Assembly (NCBI GenBank): GCA_030849075.1
Contig: JASAOO010003264.1
Location: 1 to 33,427 of the forward strand
DNA from: Zelonia costaricensis
Taxonomy: Eukaryota; Euglenozoa; Kinetoplastea; Trypanosomatida; Trypanosomatidae
Length of the DNA: 33,427 nucleotides
Direction of reading: 5' to 3'
Each line of letters starts with the position of its first letter. Positions within the stretch are counted from its first letter, which is position 1. A program made the translations under genes and the position numbers. The notes beneath the pieces were generated by a model. That model made no database searches, was not told the DNA's origin, and was given only the letters and a program-made list of their open reading frames with translations. Below are positions 19,457 through 29,671 of the stretch, in pieces.

Positions 19457-20464
19457 ATGAAGTCGAACGCTGTGGCAGAAGGCGGCATGGACACGTACGC
19501 GGAGGAGGCGATGGTGGCGCCTGGCATGCCACCGAGCGAGCCCGTGCAGGTGGTGTACAACCGGACGCAGAAGCGGGTGCCGGTGTTCCGTGATGACCTC
19601 ATGATGTACGAGCAGCACATGGTCCAGGTGATGGATGACCTGCGCACCCTCGAGATGGACGTGAACGCGCTGCGGGCGCACTACAACGACGCGCTGCAGG
19701 AGAAGCTGTACATCGAGTCCCTTGCCGCGCAGGCTGAGAAGCGCGTGCAGGAGGTGAACACGATTCTCGACCGCTACGTCGGCGTGCGCGATGCCGTCGT
19801 GGCCAGCGACGGCTTCACGTACGAGCGCGAGACGATCTCGTCCTACATCGAGGGCTGCAAGGAAGCAGGCGGCACCCCGACCTCGTACCAGACCGACAAG
19901 CCGCTCACCTCCCTTCTGATCCCCAACCGCTCTCTCAAGACGCTCGTGGACCGCCTCGTCTCGCTGCAGAAGGCGGAGTCGACGGCGCCGGCCACGGCAG
20001 AGCGCGGCTCGGCCCAGCAGCAGCAACAGCAGCAGCAGCAGCACACACAGCACCAGCAGTCGCACGGCAAGTCGATGGGCGGCGGGCGTGGTGCTCACGC
20101 AGGTGGCAACCAGCACGACGGGCCGCGCCGCAACATGCACGGCGGGGGCGGCGGCAAGGAGAGCTCGGGTCCGGTGGAGCTGAATGCCAAGGGCGAGCGG
20201 GTGCACCCGTGCATTCGCGTCTACGGCTTCTGCAACTACAACGAGAGCTGCGCCTATGCCAAGTACCCGTACGACGCCTGTCTGTCGAATCTGAAGAACA
20301 AGTGCCGCTTCAAGCAGCAGTGCCACGAGCGCCACGTCGAGTTCCGCGGCCCACTCGACGACTACGGCAATCCGCTGTCTGCCAACCAGGGGCCTAGCCA
20401 CGACAGGGCTACCACCGTCGGCGCCGGCGAGTCCGCCGCGGAGGCCAACGCAAATAAGGCGTAA
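19457..20464 (+). CDS. U-box-like and CCCH zinc-finger protein, paralogue 1
   Basis: 335 residues from the first in-frame ATG. A coiled coil is likely at about 45-105. The U-box-like segment (about 105-170) has DAVVASDGFTYERE (113-124 region) and LIPNRSLKTLVDRL from 154, matching the U-box second half, while the usual first strand with its Pro-Ile motif is not obvious. A low-complexity linker follows with Q10 (187-196) and Gly/His stretches. The C-terminus has C252-x6-C259-x5-C265-x3-K269, a CCCH finger with Lys for the last ligand, and then a complete C275-x7-C283-x5-C289-x3-H293. U-boxes recruit E2 enzymes for ubiquitin transfer and CCCH fingers bind RNA. The combination suggests a link between RNA binding and ubiquitylation; substrates are unknown. 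It is a tandem duplicate of the gene at 22333. Confidence 0.9.
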   Translation: MKSNAVAEGGMDTYAEEAMVAPGMPPSEPVQVVYNRTQKRVPVFRDDLMMYEQHMVQVMDDLRTLEMDVNALRAHYNDALQEKLYIESLAAQAEKRVQEVNTILDRYVGVRDAVVASDGFTYERETISSYIEGCKEAGGTPTSYQTDKPLTSLLIPNRSLKTLVDRLVSLQKAESTAPATAERGSAQQQQQQQQQHTQHQQSHGKSMGGGRGAHAGGNQHDGPRRNMHGGGGGKESSGPVELNAKGERVHPCIRVYGFCNYNESCAYAKYPYDACLSNLKNKCRFKQQCHERHVEFRGPLDDYGNPLSANQGPSHDRATTVGAGESAAEANANKA

Positions 20465-20728
20465 TAACGCGAAAGGGGAACGCAGAAGAAACAGTGGGAA
20501 GATGCCCAGCTCAGAACGCATCTGCAGGGGCGTGAAAGGGGAGGGGGGGAGGAGCGACGACGGCCTCTTTCTTCCCCTCTACGCCTTTCCTGCCTCCTCC
20601 TGTCTTCCCCCCTTCTCCTCCCCCCGGCCCCGTCGGTCGGTGTCCCACACCGCTCGTTGCTTGGCTCTCTTGACGTGCCATCACGCACAGACGTCCGCAA
20701 CCGTGCGTCGATGTGTGCGTACGTGAGT

Positions 20729-20764
20729 GCGTGTGTGTGTGTGTGTGTGCTTGTGTGCGTGTGT
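20729..20764 (+). repeat. (GT)n run
   Basis: GT dinucleotides with a few substitutions in the presumed 3' UTR of U-box/CCCH paralogue 1. Confidence 0.85.
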
Positions 20765-21272
20765 ACGCGTGTGCCGCAATCTCTGGGGGACCCTTTAGTT
20801 GGTCTTGCCCGTGCTTGCGATCTCGCCAACGCGTGTATGTTTCCGCGTCGTGTCTTCTCCCAGCCCTGCACGTACTCTGTGCGAGTCCATTGGCTCCTCT
20901 CCAGGTGCGGCGAGCTCGTTGCGTGTGGCGCGTCTGCACGTTGTGTGGTGCGCTGCCTTTGTATTGTTGCTTGTGGCGTCGCGGTGATTGGCTCGCTGTG
21001 CGGATGCGTCTTGTGTGCAGCCCACCACGCCCCTCTCCCTGTGCGACTGCGGTGAGTCGAGCGGATCGCGCAACGAGGGGAGGGGAAGGAGAAGGCAGAC
21101 GGATGCCGGAGGGGGCGCATCTGTCCTGTGCGTGTGGTGCGCGTGCGTGGACGCGTTTGTACACGTATATATGTGTGTGTCTGCGCGTTTGCCTTGCTAG
21201 CTCGATCTGTGTGAGGGTTGAGTGTTGATTTGCGTTTGTGTGGGGTGGCTCCCGTGGAGTCTCCCCTCTGAA

Positions 21273-21308
21273 TGTGTGTGTGTGTGTGTTTGTGTGTGTG
21301 TCTCTCTC
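21273..21308 (+). repeat. (GT)n run followed by (CT)n
   Basis: GT dinucleotides at 21273-21300 running into tctctctc, in the spacer between the two paralogues. Confidence 0.85.
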
Positions 21309-22018
21309 ACTTGCGATGCGTTGTTGGCTCGCGTCCTTTGTTCACTCCGACTTGCCTCCCTCTTGCTAACCCTTCTTCAAACACAGTCAAGGCGAAAGGA
21401 ACGTACAAGTGCTGTGGCTGTCCCACTTGCTGAAGGTCTGGCGCACTGGGGAGCCAGGCACTCTGTGGCGAGCGCTGCGTGGCGGTGGCGTCGAAGGTGA
21501 AACCTGTGTGTGTTGCCCTCGACCAGTCGCCCTGCGTACAGCCTCTCGAGTTGCTGAAAGTGCCGCCGTGCTGTCGCGTCCGAGGGTCAAGCGTGAAAGC
21601 GAACGATAGGAGGGGGAGGGGGTGAAGGTGCGCGGGGCAGACGTGCCTGCTCCCTCCCCCTGTTGTTCCCCTTCCTTACCGCGTGTTTCGGCTTCACATC
21701 CGGTCTGCAAGGACCGAGGGAGAGGACTGCTCTGTGGCGCACCCTCACGGCCCTGGCCTGCACCCCGGCACAGCTGCCATGCGTGACGGTGCGAGCGGCG
21801 AGATTCAAGCGACGAAGGCAATTGCTTTGCCCTGCTGCACTTCTGCTTCTCCGCCCTCCTTGCCGGCTTCCTTTTCATATCCACGCCTTCGCTGGCACCT
21901 GGCACCGTTGCGGCTCACCCCCGTACTCCTCGCGCCCACGCAGTGTCGTTCTCCGCCACATCTATCGTGCACCTTTGCTCTTTGGTTTCGACTTGGCTGC
22001 TGGACAAAGCGGCGTCAG

Positions 22019-22157
22019 GGTTTTTTGTTCTTGGGTTTCCTTGACGTTGGCGACCTCGAGCTTTGTTCACCAACACACACACACACACACCCACACACGC
22101 ACGCCAACACGACCACCCCCTCTCCACACCGACTGACACCGGCGCGCATTTTCTGAG
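22019..22157 (+). promoter_or_regulatory. Candidate splice-acceptor zone of paralogue 2, with (CA)n
   Basis: A T-rich tract (22019-22070) is followed by a CA-rich run (22073-22098), a C/T-rich stretch and ttttctgag with AG at 22156-22157. This would give a 5' UTR of about 175 bases. An AG at about 22295 is an alternative. Confidence 0.4.
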
Positions 22158-22332
22158 CGGTCACGATCGACTCGCTTTCCTCTCCTCTCGCGTCAACGCT
22201 CTTCACCGTTCTCCTTTCTTCACATCGCTGCTCCCGCTTCACGGTGGCATCCCGTGCCCCCCTCCTGTTCCCCTCAACTCGATCGCCCGCATCAGAGACT
22301 CCTTCGGTGCTGTCACCGCTGCGTCGCAGGAG

Positions 22333-23493
22333 ATGAACGCCTTCTCGCCCCCCTTCTACGGCCGCACGTACCCCAACCAGGCCTCGCCGCTCATGTGGGA
22401 GGCAACGCAGGCGCTGCAGAACTCGCTCGCGGAGCAGAACTCGAGCATGAGCCGCGCAATGGAGCTAGCCATGTCGCTGCACGAGGTGCTCGAGAGCAAC
22501 CGCGAAATGTACAACAGCATGATAGCGGAGCGTGACGAGGCGTACCGCCGTCTGCAGGACGCCGATGCGAAGCTGCAGCAGGTGGAGCACGTGGTGCGGC
22601 GCTACGCGGAAGTCAAGGACCCGGTCGTCGCCAGCGACGGCTACACGTACGAGCGCGTTGAGCTGAGCCGCTACCTGCACGACTGCAAGGCGTCCAATAG
22701 CAAGGCGTACTCGCAGCAGACGAAGGAGGAGCTGACGGACGCCATGGTTGACAACGTGTCGCTGCGCCGCCTCGCCGAGCTGCTCAAGGGTGTGCACACG
22801 GTGGAGGTGCCGTCGCTGACGAAGCGCGTGCCGCTGGTCAGCGGTGGCGGCGGCCACGACGGCCCGCGCGGGCGGTGGGCGGACGAGGACGGCGGGATGG
22901 GCGGCGGCGGCGGCGGTGGTGGCGGCGGCGTGCGACACGTGGACATGGGGCCGGGCCCGATCGCCCACACCGGCGGCGGCGGCGGCCGTGGGATGGGCAT
23001 GGGCGGTGGTGGTCACGGTGGGCGCCGCTTCGACCGCACCGGCGGGGGCGCCGGTGCAGGGGCGGGCGGGAAGTACGGCAAGCCCAGCAACAGTGCCGAG
23101 GGCAAGGGTGGGCTGCACCCGTGCCTGCGCGTGTACGGCTTCTGCAACTTCGAAGACGACTGCACCTTCGCGAACTACCCGTACGAGGCGTGCCTCAACC
23201 ACATCAAGGGCAAGTGCCGCTTCGGGTCCACGTGCAAGGAGCTCCACGTTGACCCGCGTGACCCGGCCTACCAGAACACGAACAGCTACGCGAACCACGC
23301 GCACCACCAGGGGAGTGGCGGCGGCAGTGGCGGCAACGCGGCGAACAATGGGCACGGCACCCAGGAGTCAGCCAAGGATGGTGAGTCCACCGCGCAGGCC
23401 GCAAGGAAGGACGGCAAGGCGAAGGAAGGCGCGGGCTCACCGAGCGCAGCCGTGGCGGCGGCGGACGCGGCGGCGAAGCCGAAGGACGAGTAG
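22333..23493 (+). CDS. U-box-like and CCCH zinc-finger protein, paralogue 2
   Basis: 386 residues from the first in-frame ATG; the frame is open upstream only through non-ATG codons. It has the same order as the gene at 19457. A likely coiled coil runs from about 20 to 92. The U-box-like segment (about 92-155) contains KDPVVASDGYTYERVE, with ASDGYTYER at 100-108. A Gly/Arg/His-rich linker of about 80 residues follows. The first finger is C264-x6-C271-x5-C277-x3-N281 with Asn for His; the second is C287-x7-C295-x5-C301-x3-H305. The tail is Lys/Ala/Glu-rich. Shared blocks RVYGFCN and YPY(D/E)AC and identical ligand spacing show common descent, while N-terminus, linker and tail have diverged. 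Likely role as for paralogue 1, with an RG/G-rich linker that could add RNA binding. Confidence 0.9.
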   Translation: MNAFSPPFYGRTYPNQASPLMWEATQALQNSLAEQNSSMSRAMELAMSLHEVLESNREMYNSMIAERDEAYRRLQDADAKLQQVEHVVRRYAEVKDPVVASDGYTYERVELSRYLHDCKASNSKAYSQQTKEELTDAMVDNVSLRRLAELLKGVHTVEVPSLTKRVPLVSGGGGHDGPRGRWADEDGGMGGGGGGGGGGVRHVDMGPGPIAHTGGGGGRGMGMGGGGHGGRRFDRTGGGAGAGAGGKYGKPSNSAEGKGGLHPCLRVYGFCNFEDDCTFANYPYEACLNHIKGKCRFGSTCKELHVDPRDPAYQNTNSYANHAHHQGSGGGSGGNAANNGHGTQESAKDGESTAQAARKDGKAKEGAGSPSAAVAAADAAAKPKDE

Positions 23494-24243
23494 GCGCCGC
23501 GCTTGGAAGGGGTTCTCGGGGCATGCTGAAGGAGTGGAGCAGGGGCTCGATGCGGGGCCCGTGGGAGAGGTTGTGCGTGTGTGTTTGTGTGTGTGTCACG
23601 TCGCGTCGTGTAGACCGGAGCGGGGTGCTGACGGCTCTGTCGCCCGCCTCGGGCGCATCCGGTCGCGCTCTCAACCGCTGCCGCCGCTTCCGCGTGCATC
23701 TGCAGCCCTCTCACACGGTGCCAGCACGCCACCCTCCCCCCTCCCGCGCCCCCGCTGCTCTCCTGCGCCCCCCCCCCACACACACTTTGTCTCTCTCTGC
23801 GGTGACGCTGTTTTTGCCTTTCCACATCCGTCCTCCCGCTTCCACTTTGCCGTTGGCCCGTGTCTGCGTGCCACCGCGTCGTGGTGCCGACTAAATCGAG
23901 AAAACAACAGCAACTGCCGCACGCGCTCGTGTAGTGGCGGGGCGTGCGCGCGCGCTTGGGTGTGTCTGTCTGTGTTCCTGTGTGTGTGTTTGTGTTTGTG
24001 CGACGTTTGCCGGTCTCTCTCTGAGGGAGTGCGTGTGTGCTGGTGTGTCTGCACGCGCGCGTGACGTGAGGCAGGCAATCGAGAAAAGGGTGGCGGTGGT
24101 GGCGGAGCACAGGCGGCGATGGCAGCGCTGGGCGCCGATCTCACTATGGAGGGCCGCTGCTCCGCCTCCCTTCCCTCTTTTCCAACTCGTGGTAATCTTA
24201 TGGGATTTGCCGTAATCGACAAGACACCCACACAAAGAGAGAA

Positions 24244-24266
24244 AACACACACACACACACACACAC
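24244..24266 (+). repeat. (CA)n run
   Basis: A CA run in a purine-rich setting, with no pyrimidine tract before it, unlike the CA runs near start codons. Confidence 0.9.
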
Positions 24267-24387
24267 GAGGCCAAGAGGTAACCGCAACTGAGGCGGCACG
24301 CCCGCGTCTACTCCTCTGTTGTGGCTCGTGCTGAAGAGCGTGCGGAACCAGCGCTTCGTGGGCGCTCTGAAGGCGCCCGCACGGCGT

Positions 24388-24413
24388 GGGTGGGTGGGGG
24401 GTGGGGGGTGGGG
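24388..24413 (+). other. G-quadruplex-like G-rich block
   Basis: Five G-runs of 3, 3, 6, 6 and 4 bases separated by single T residues lie on the sense strand, in the presumed 3' UTR of paralogue 2. The pattern meets the usual short-loop G-quadruplex rule and could fold in both DNA and RNA. Confidence 0.75.
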
Positions 24414-24973
24414 AGGTGGTCGTGACGCTTCTGTCCGCGGGACGCCGGGCACGGACGCCCTCACGGCCCCTCGGAGGCGTATGCCAGACACGGTGCTCGC
24501 CTCCCCTCCGAACTGTCCCCGCGTCTGTCTTTAGATTGCGTACAAGTGCGCGCTGCCGAGAAGCACATGCCCGGTGTCCCCTTTGCTTCGCCTCCTCCTC
24601 ACCGGTGGAGGCCTCTGTGCGACTGCGCGCCCTCGATCACCCCACTTCACGACCATCCTCGTCTTCTGCGCCCCCTTTCCCCTCCTTCCTCCGCCTCCTC
24701 TTTCGTCCTGCTGCGTCGCAACTCCACGACGCGTACTGCCGTGTGCGCGCTTCACGCTCCATTTCTCTTTTTTGTTGTGTGTATGTGCCACGTCGCCGGT
24801 GTGGTGTGGAGCAGGGCACAGACTTTGCTTCCCGCCTCCAACATCCTCGGCGCTCCTCGCACTCCCTCCCCCAAACTCTATAGGCACGCCATCATCATCA
24901 CATAACCACGCACTCGACCACGCACGGCGACAACAAAGTTCTCCCTTTTTTTTGTTGTATGCGCCTTGCACCG

Positions 24974-25007
24974 ACACACACGCACACACACACACACACA
25001 CACACAG
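24974..25007 (+). repeat. (CA)n run ending in an AG acceptor candidate
   Basis: A T-rich tract (24942-24960) is followed by a CA run that ends directly in cacacag, AG at 25006-25007. It may be a trans-splice acceptor for the GDT1 gene, giving a 5' UTR of about 245 bases. The competing site at 25190-25191 looks at least as good. Confidence 0.8.
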
Positions 25008-25169
25008 ACATTGAGACATACGGTCGCAGACACACACGAAGGTGTAATTGACGCGTGGGCGTAAAAGAGGTGACCTCGCTGCTACGTCGGTATCCTTCGA
25101 CCACCCTCCCCCTGTCCCCCCCTCCCCCACCCCCCCACCGCTTCCGCTTCAATCATCGGGACCTCTCCA

Positions 25170-25191
25170 CGCTGTCACTTTCTCATTGCAG
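25170..25191 (+). promoter_or_regulatory. Candidate trans-splice acceptor of the GDT1 gene
   Basis: The stretch gtcactttctcattgcag ends with AG at 25190-25191, 61 bases before the start codon, a typical distance. No ATG lies between them. Confidence 0.5.
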
Positions 25192-25252
25192 CCCTCCTCT
25201 CTCTCCTCCCCCCAATCATCTCATCCCCCCGCGTGGGCAAGCACACGCAACC

Positions 25253-26014
25253 ATGGAGATGTCCAAGTCGACCGGCTTCATCGACGGCTTCCTGTCGTCG
25301 CTGTCCATGATTCTCGTGAGCGAGATCGGTGACAAGACCTTCTTCATCGCGTGCCTCATGGCGATGCGGCACCCGAAGCTCACCGTGTACGCCGGCGCCC
25401 TCGGCGCATTGGCGGCCATGACGGTGCTGTCGGCGCTCATGGGCGTTGTCGTGCCCAACCTCCTCTCGGTCCAGGTGACGCAGATGCTCGCGGTGGTGCT
25501 CTTCATGGTGTTCGGCGGCAAGATCCTGTACGACGAGCTCATCAAGAAGAAGGCGGACGACGAGGAGAGCGAGGACGAGATGGCGGAGGCTGCCGCGGCC
25601 CTGCGCCGGCGCGACCCCAACGACCCGGCAGAGACGGGCAGCGTTGCGTCTTCCGTGTACACGAGTGCGCCGGCGCGGCGGTGGCGCAAGCTGCTGAACC
25701 CCGTCATGGTGGAGGCCTTCACCCTCACCTTCGTCGCGGAGTGGGGGGACCGCAGTCAGCTGGCCACCATCGCCTTGGCAGCAGCCAAGGACCCGTACGC
25801 AGTGACGATTGGCGGCATTCTCGGCCACGCTCTCTCCACCGGCGGCGCCGTGCTGTGCGGCAACCTGATCGCACAGCGCGTCTCCATGAAGACGGTGAAC
25901 ATCACCGGCGGCGTGCTCTTCATCTTGTTCGGCATCGTGACCCTGTACGAGCTCGCCTACGGCGATCACGATATCAACCGCACGCACAGCACCACAAAGG
26001 AGCCGGTGGTGTAG
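25253..26014 (+). CDS. GDT1/TMEM165 (UPF0016) family cation/proton exchanger
   Basis: 253 residues from ATG 25253 (context accATGG); the second ATG, two codons later, is possible. The two family signatures E-x-G-D-(K/R)-(S/T) are intact: SEIGDKT with E24, G26, D27, K28 and T29, and AEWGDRS with E163, G165, D166, R167 and S168. About six membrane segments form two inverted halves: roughly 10-35, 45-68, 72-90, then 157-176, 183-206 and 216-237. A charged cytosolic loop (KKKADDEESEDEMAE, about 99-113) separates them. Members move Ca2+ and Mn2+ against H+ in Golgi or related membranes and support glycosylation; yeast Gdt1 and human TMEM165 are the reference proteins. Length is close to the minimal family size. 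No cleavable signal peptide is evident. Location in this organism is inference. Confidence 0.95.
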   Translation: MEMSKSTGFIDGFLSSLSMILVSEIGDKTFFIACLMAMRHPKLTVYAGALGALAAMTVLSALMGVVVPNLLSVQVTQMLAVVLFMVFGGKILYDELIKKKADDEESEDEMAEAAAALRRRDPNDPAETGSVASSVYTSAPARRWRKLLNPVMVEAFTLTFVAEWGDRSQLATIALAAAKDPYAVTIGGILGHALSTGGAVLCGNLIAQRVSMKTVNITGGVLFILFGIVTLYELAYGDHDINRTHSTTKEPVV

Positions 26015-26321
26015 CGGCGCGTCAGCACGGCACGGACGGGTCTGTGGCGCGGAAGGACACCGGGCAGGGGTGGCGTGCCACCGACTTCCCCACATCCTAG
26101 AACCGCCTTGCTGGCAGGCTCTCGGGCCGCGTCGAGTACCCGTCTCTCGCTTTTCTCATGTAGAGGATGCCTGGACTGCCGCAGCCATGCCGTCACAAAC
26201 ACCGACACATACACACAGAGGGGAGGGGGAAGAGGTAGCGTGGGAGTGCAGGTGCCTCGCTCCGCTTTTTTTTTCTCACTTTCGCGTTACTGTCGTCCCA
26301 ATCTCATCGACGGGATCGCGT

Positions 26322-26356
26322 TTTGTGTGTATGTGTGTATGTGTGTGTGTTCGTGT
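26322..26356 (+). repeat. Imperfect (GT)n run
   Basis: A GT-rich run about 310 bases after the GDT1 stop codon, in the presumed 3' UTR. Confidence 0.8.
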
Positions 26357-26933
26357 GCTTGCATGTCCACGGGCGTGTTTTCGTTGCTGAAGGGCGCGGC
26401 GACGGCACTCGTCTGTGTTCAGCCGCGCTGCCGTCACCTCCTCCTCCGCCTTCCTTTTCGTCACCAAGTGCCCTCGCCCCCCCCCCCCTTCCCCCTACCC
26501 CGCCTTCCCTCCGTTGCGTTTTCTCGTCTTCTGCCGCCCCTCCCCCCCTTCCCGCCCTCTCCCCCGCCCTTGGTCCTTCCGTCCCGCAGCGCTTGGTGCC
26601 GTTCTGTGTGAAACGTGTGGGAGCCGTCCCCGTGCTCGACGCGCTTCTTCTCCCCCCTCCTCTAATTTCTACTTGAAACTCGTATCTGCACTAATACGCC
26701 TCCTTGTGAGTGTGTGTGCGCTCGGTTTTTGTGTCGTCACTGACGTTGCTCGTCCGCCTCCCTCCCTCTCGCCTCTGCTTGTGTTGTAGCAACCCGGCAG
26801 CACACCCGTACGACGACTGCGCCCTCCCTCGTCAGCAACCAGACGCATGCCCAAACCTGGCACGCCCATCTTCCTCGCCCCTCGTTTGCTTGCCGCCCGT
26901 CGGCGTTCTCCCTTGTCGAGGGCAGAGGATGCA

Positions 26934-26970
26934 GGGGGAGGGGAGGGTGAGGGAGGAGGGGGCGGCGGGG
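26934..26970 (+). other. G-rich tract with G-quadruplex potential
   Basis: G-runs of 5, 4, 3, 3 and 5 bases are separated by A, A, TGA and AGGA, followed by another G4 run. The tract lies about 0.9 kb after the GDT1 stop codon, on the sense strand. Confidence 0.7.
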
Positions 26971-27390
26971 TGGCGAAGTCGTTGGCAGGACATACGCGTT
27001 GAAAGAAGAAAAGAGGGGGGGGGAGGACAGTGGCGTGAAGTGCGGCGAAAGCGGCGGATGGCGGTGCAGCCGGTGACGGTGAGCGTGTGTGGGGAAAGGG
27101 GAAGGTGGGGGGGGGTAAACTAGGAGTCGCTACTCCTCCTCCTGCGCTCTCCCCCAGCACCTCTCAGCGCAGCCTCCGTCACGATTCAGGGGTGCGGTGA
27201 AGTCACCGATGAAAAGGCACAGCCACGTTCACACACATCCACACCCCCGCACACAAGCTGGCAGGATCGACGTCAAGTATATTTTCAGAGCAAGTTCTAT
27301 GTTTTTCTTCTCCAAAACGCGAGTAGGCCCCAAACACGCACGTCGCAGGCACGGTTCAATATTGTTAAAGGCACAAAGGAGGCACCTCGG

Positions 27391-27470
27391 GCACACACAC
27401 GCAGACACATACACACACAAACACGGAGCAATACGCGTTTTCGTCTCTGTTCGTGTGTGTGTGTGTTGGG
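27391..27470 (+). repeat. Facing CA-rich and GT-rich runs
   Basis: A CA-rich stretch (27391-27425) is followed after about 25 bases by a GT-rich stretch (27450-27468). The transcript could form a long imperfect hairpin. Confidence 0.7.
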
Positions 27471-29671
27471 GTGCAGCGGCTCTTTTCGGGCACACGCGAA
27501 GTCGCGGCGCTTGCCCAGCCCCGGTGCGCCGCCTGCTCTTTTTGCTGTTGCAGTGTTTTCGTTTTCTCCTCGCAACACAAGGGTCCGCGGCCGTGGCGGG
27601 GACGGGGTGGGGGAGAACGCGGACGGGGGACATCTGTACGCGGGGCTTCACATGCTTCTCCGCTGCGTGAATGGGGAGGCGAGGCATGGGAGGGCCTTGA
27701 AAACAAAAAAAGGGTGGATGTGACGTACTTGCGCAGCCACACGGTGGAGGGCAGATGCGGCGGTGCTGTGGCTGTGAGCAGAAGAAAGATGGTGTGGGTG
27801 GTGAAGGCTGTGTTTGCTGCACGGCACGACGCAGAGGCGGGAAACGCATGCAGGCACCCGCACGGCGCGCCGACACCTTTGGCGCTCGTATTCTCGTCTT
27901 GTCATGCGCTTTCTTCACGTTTGTGTCTTTCCCCCACCTTCGCGTGGCGGCGGTGGTTCGAGCCGGCTATGTGCACGCGGCGCTCACCCTCTCCCCCTTT
28001 CCCGTCGCACGCCCCTGTTCGTGGTGCGGCCTGCGCCGCCCCTTTGGCTCTTCTCGACGTAGTGCCCCTCTCACACAGGAATGGGCAGGGAGGCGCGCAC
28101 CCCCTCCCCCTGCTGTCCACGCCACAGTCTACTTTCACCTTATCCGCGACTTCCCCCCTCCCCTAATCGGTGACCCGCTGCCCTGCGCTCAAGCTCTCGA
28201 GCGCTCCGGTCACCGTCGCCTGTCCTTCTCGTGCATCGGTATATGCGCAAGCCCCTCCAGTAGTCCTGTGTGTGTGTATCTTTGCGAGTGACGCACCAAG
28301 TTTCATGGGTGTGCATGCATGTGTATGTGTTTGTGTGTGCCCACGGGCGTGCGTCCTCGCGCGTGCTCATCCACCCCGCGCCTTCTCACCTCGTAGCCCA
28401 AGCCTTGGTACGTGGCGTTGAGTCTGAGGAAGAGGGTAGGAAGGGGGAGGAAAGGGAAGAAACAAAGAGGGGGAGGCAGCGTTGTGCGTGTCTCCCAACC
28501 TTCATGTCGACGCCTGAACTTCCCTCGCCTTTTCTGTGTTGCCATCTCTTCACGTCTCTCTGTCTTGTCATTGTGCCCCCGCTCGCCTGCACAAAGTGTG
28601 AGTGAGTGTTCGCGTGTTTGTGTGTGTGTGTCTGTGCGTAGATGTGTTGGCGTTCCCCTACCTCTACTTTTCCGCCAACCTGCGCTCAACAAAGCGGCGC
28701 AGAACTCGCACGTCCTTCAGTGACACCGGTCACGGAGGGCGTGCCGCGCCAGTGCGTGGTCAAGGGGAGGGGAGGGGAGCGGGAAAGGAGCGCGAGCCCC
28801 GTGGTGCTGCCCGGCTTGCGGGTAGGCTCGTCTCCCCACGCGCTTGGCAAGGCCCATCGGCCACGTTGCGACGGAGCAGAGGAGCGGAGGGGGGGGGGTG
28901 AATAGTGTTGGGGCGCGGGATCGAGGTACAGCGGACGCCGGTCAGAGGCGGGCTGCATCTCCTCCATCGTTCTGCTGCTAAGACGCCTGCAGACCCTCTG
29001 CGGTGTCCCTCCCAGCTCGGTCCCTTCCACGCCATCGCCACGTCGCTCCACTCCCCCCTCTCCGTGCTTCACGCTTTCACCGCCGCCAGCAACTCCTCTG
29101 TTTGTGCTCTCATGAGGAGTTTTTTCCGTTATGTGTGTCTTCCTGGTTTCTTCTCGACCTGCTCCGCACCGCAGCTGCGTGTGCGCAACCGCGCACTTGC
29201 GTGCGTGTGCGTGTGTGTGTGTGTTAGGCGGACCTGCTGTGACAGTGCACGAGGCGCCCCACAGAAACTCCAAGGAGGGGAGGAGCAAGAGAATCGATGA
29301 GTGGTGGGAAGGAGGGGAGAGCGGGGTAGCTACCACGCGTACCTGCACGCCTATTGGTGTGTGTGCGCGTGCTCGCGGGTGTTGAGTTGCCGCGGAGGGG
29401 CGAGGGGGGGGTGGAGGAGGTCTGAAGGGAGAGGTGCCACAGCGCTGCGTACTCTTGCCTTCCCTCCTCCGTCTGTCTCCGCCCTTCTCTCTCGGTGGTC
29501 TTGGGCGCCGGTCGCTTGCTGACCCCCCCCTGTGTCCCCACCACGTTGTGTCTGAGCTCCCCCGCTTCCCTCCCCTGTTGTCACTTCTCGCTCCCCACGC
29601 CCCCCCCCTCACGCCTCCCTCATCCCCGCCGGGGAGGGGGTCACGGCGCTCTTTAATTCCTCACGCGCCTA

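Larger units (their letters stand above)
20465..22332 (+). other. Intergenic region between the U-box/CCCH paralogues
   Basis: About 1.9 kb without a credible gene. G-rich purines (20536-20553) follow the stop codon, then GT-rich runs at 20729-20749 and 21273-21300, several C/T tracts, and a CA run near 22073. I see no extended similarity to the spacer after the second paralogue, so the duplication looks old or limited to the coding part. Confidence 0.6.
23494..25252 (+). other. Intergenic region
   Basis: About 1.8 kb without a credible gene. It holds GT-rich runs at 23573-23598 and 23979-24000, a CA run at 24244-24266, a G-quadruplex-like block at 24388-24413, and a CA run ending in an AG at 25007. 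C/T-rich sequence continues up to the GDT1 gene. Confidence 0.6.

Noticed and set aside
27945..27975. ggttcgagcc, resembling a tRNA T-loop
   Set aside because: Flanking bases do not pair as a T-stem and no A-box or acceptor stem is found.
28686..29612. 308-codon minus-strand frame in the 4.3-kb gap
   Set aside because: Low-complexity Arg/Gly/Pro/His/Thr sequence with no motif; the length is expected in GC-rich DNA with few stops.
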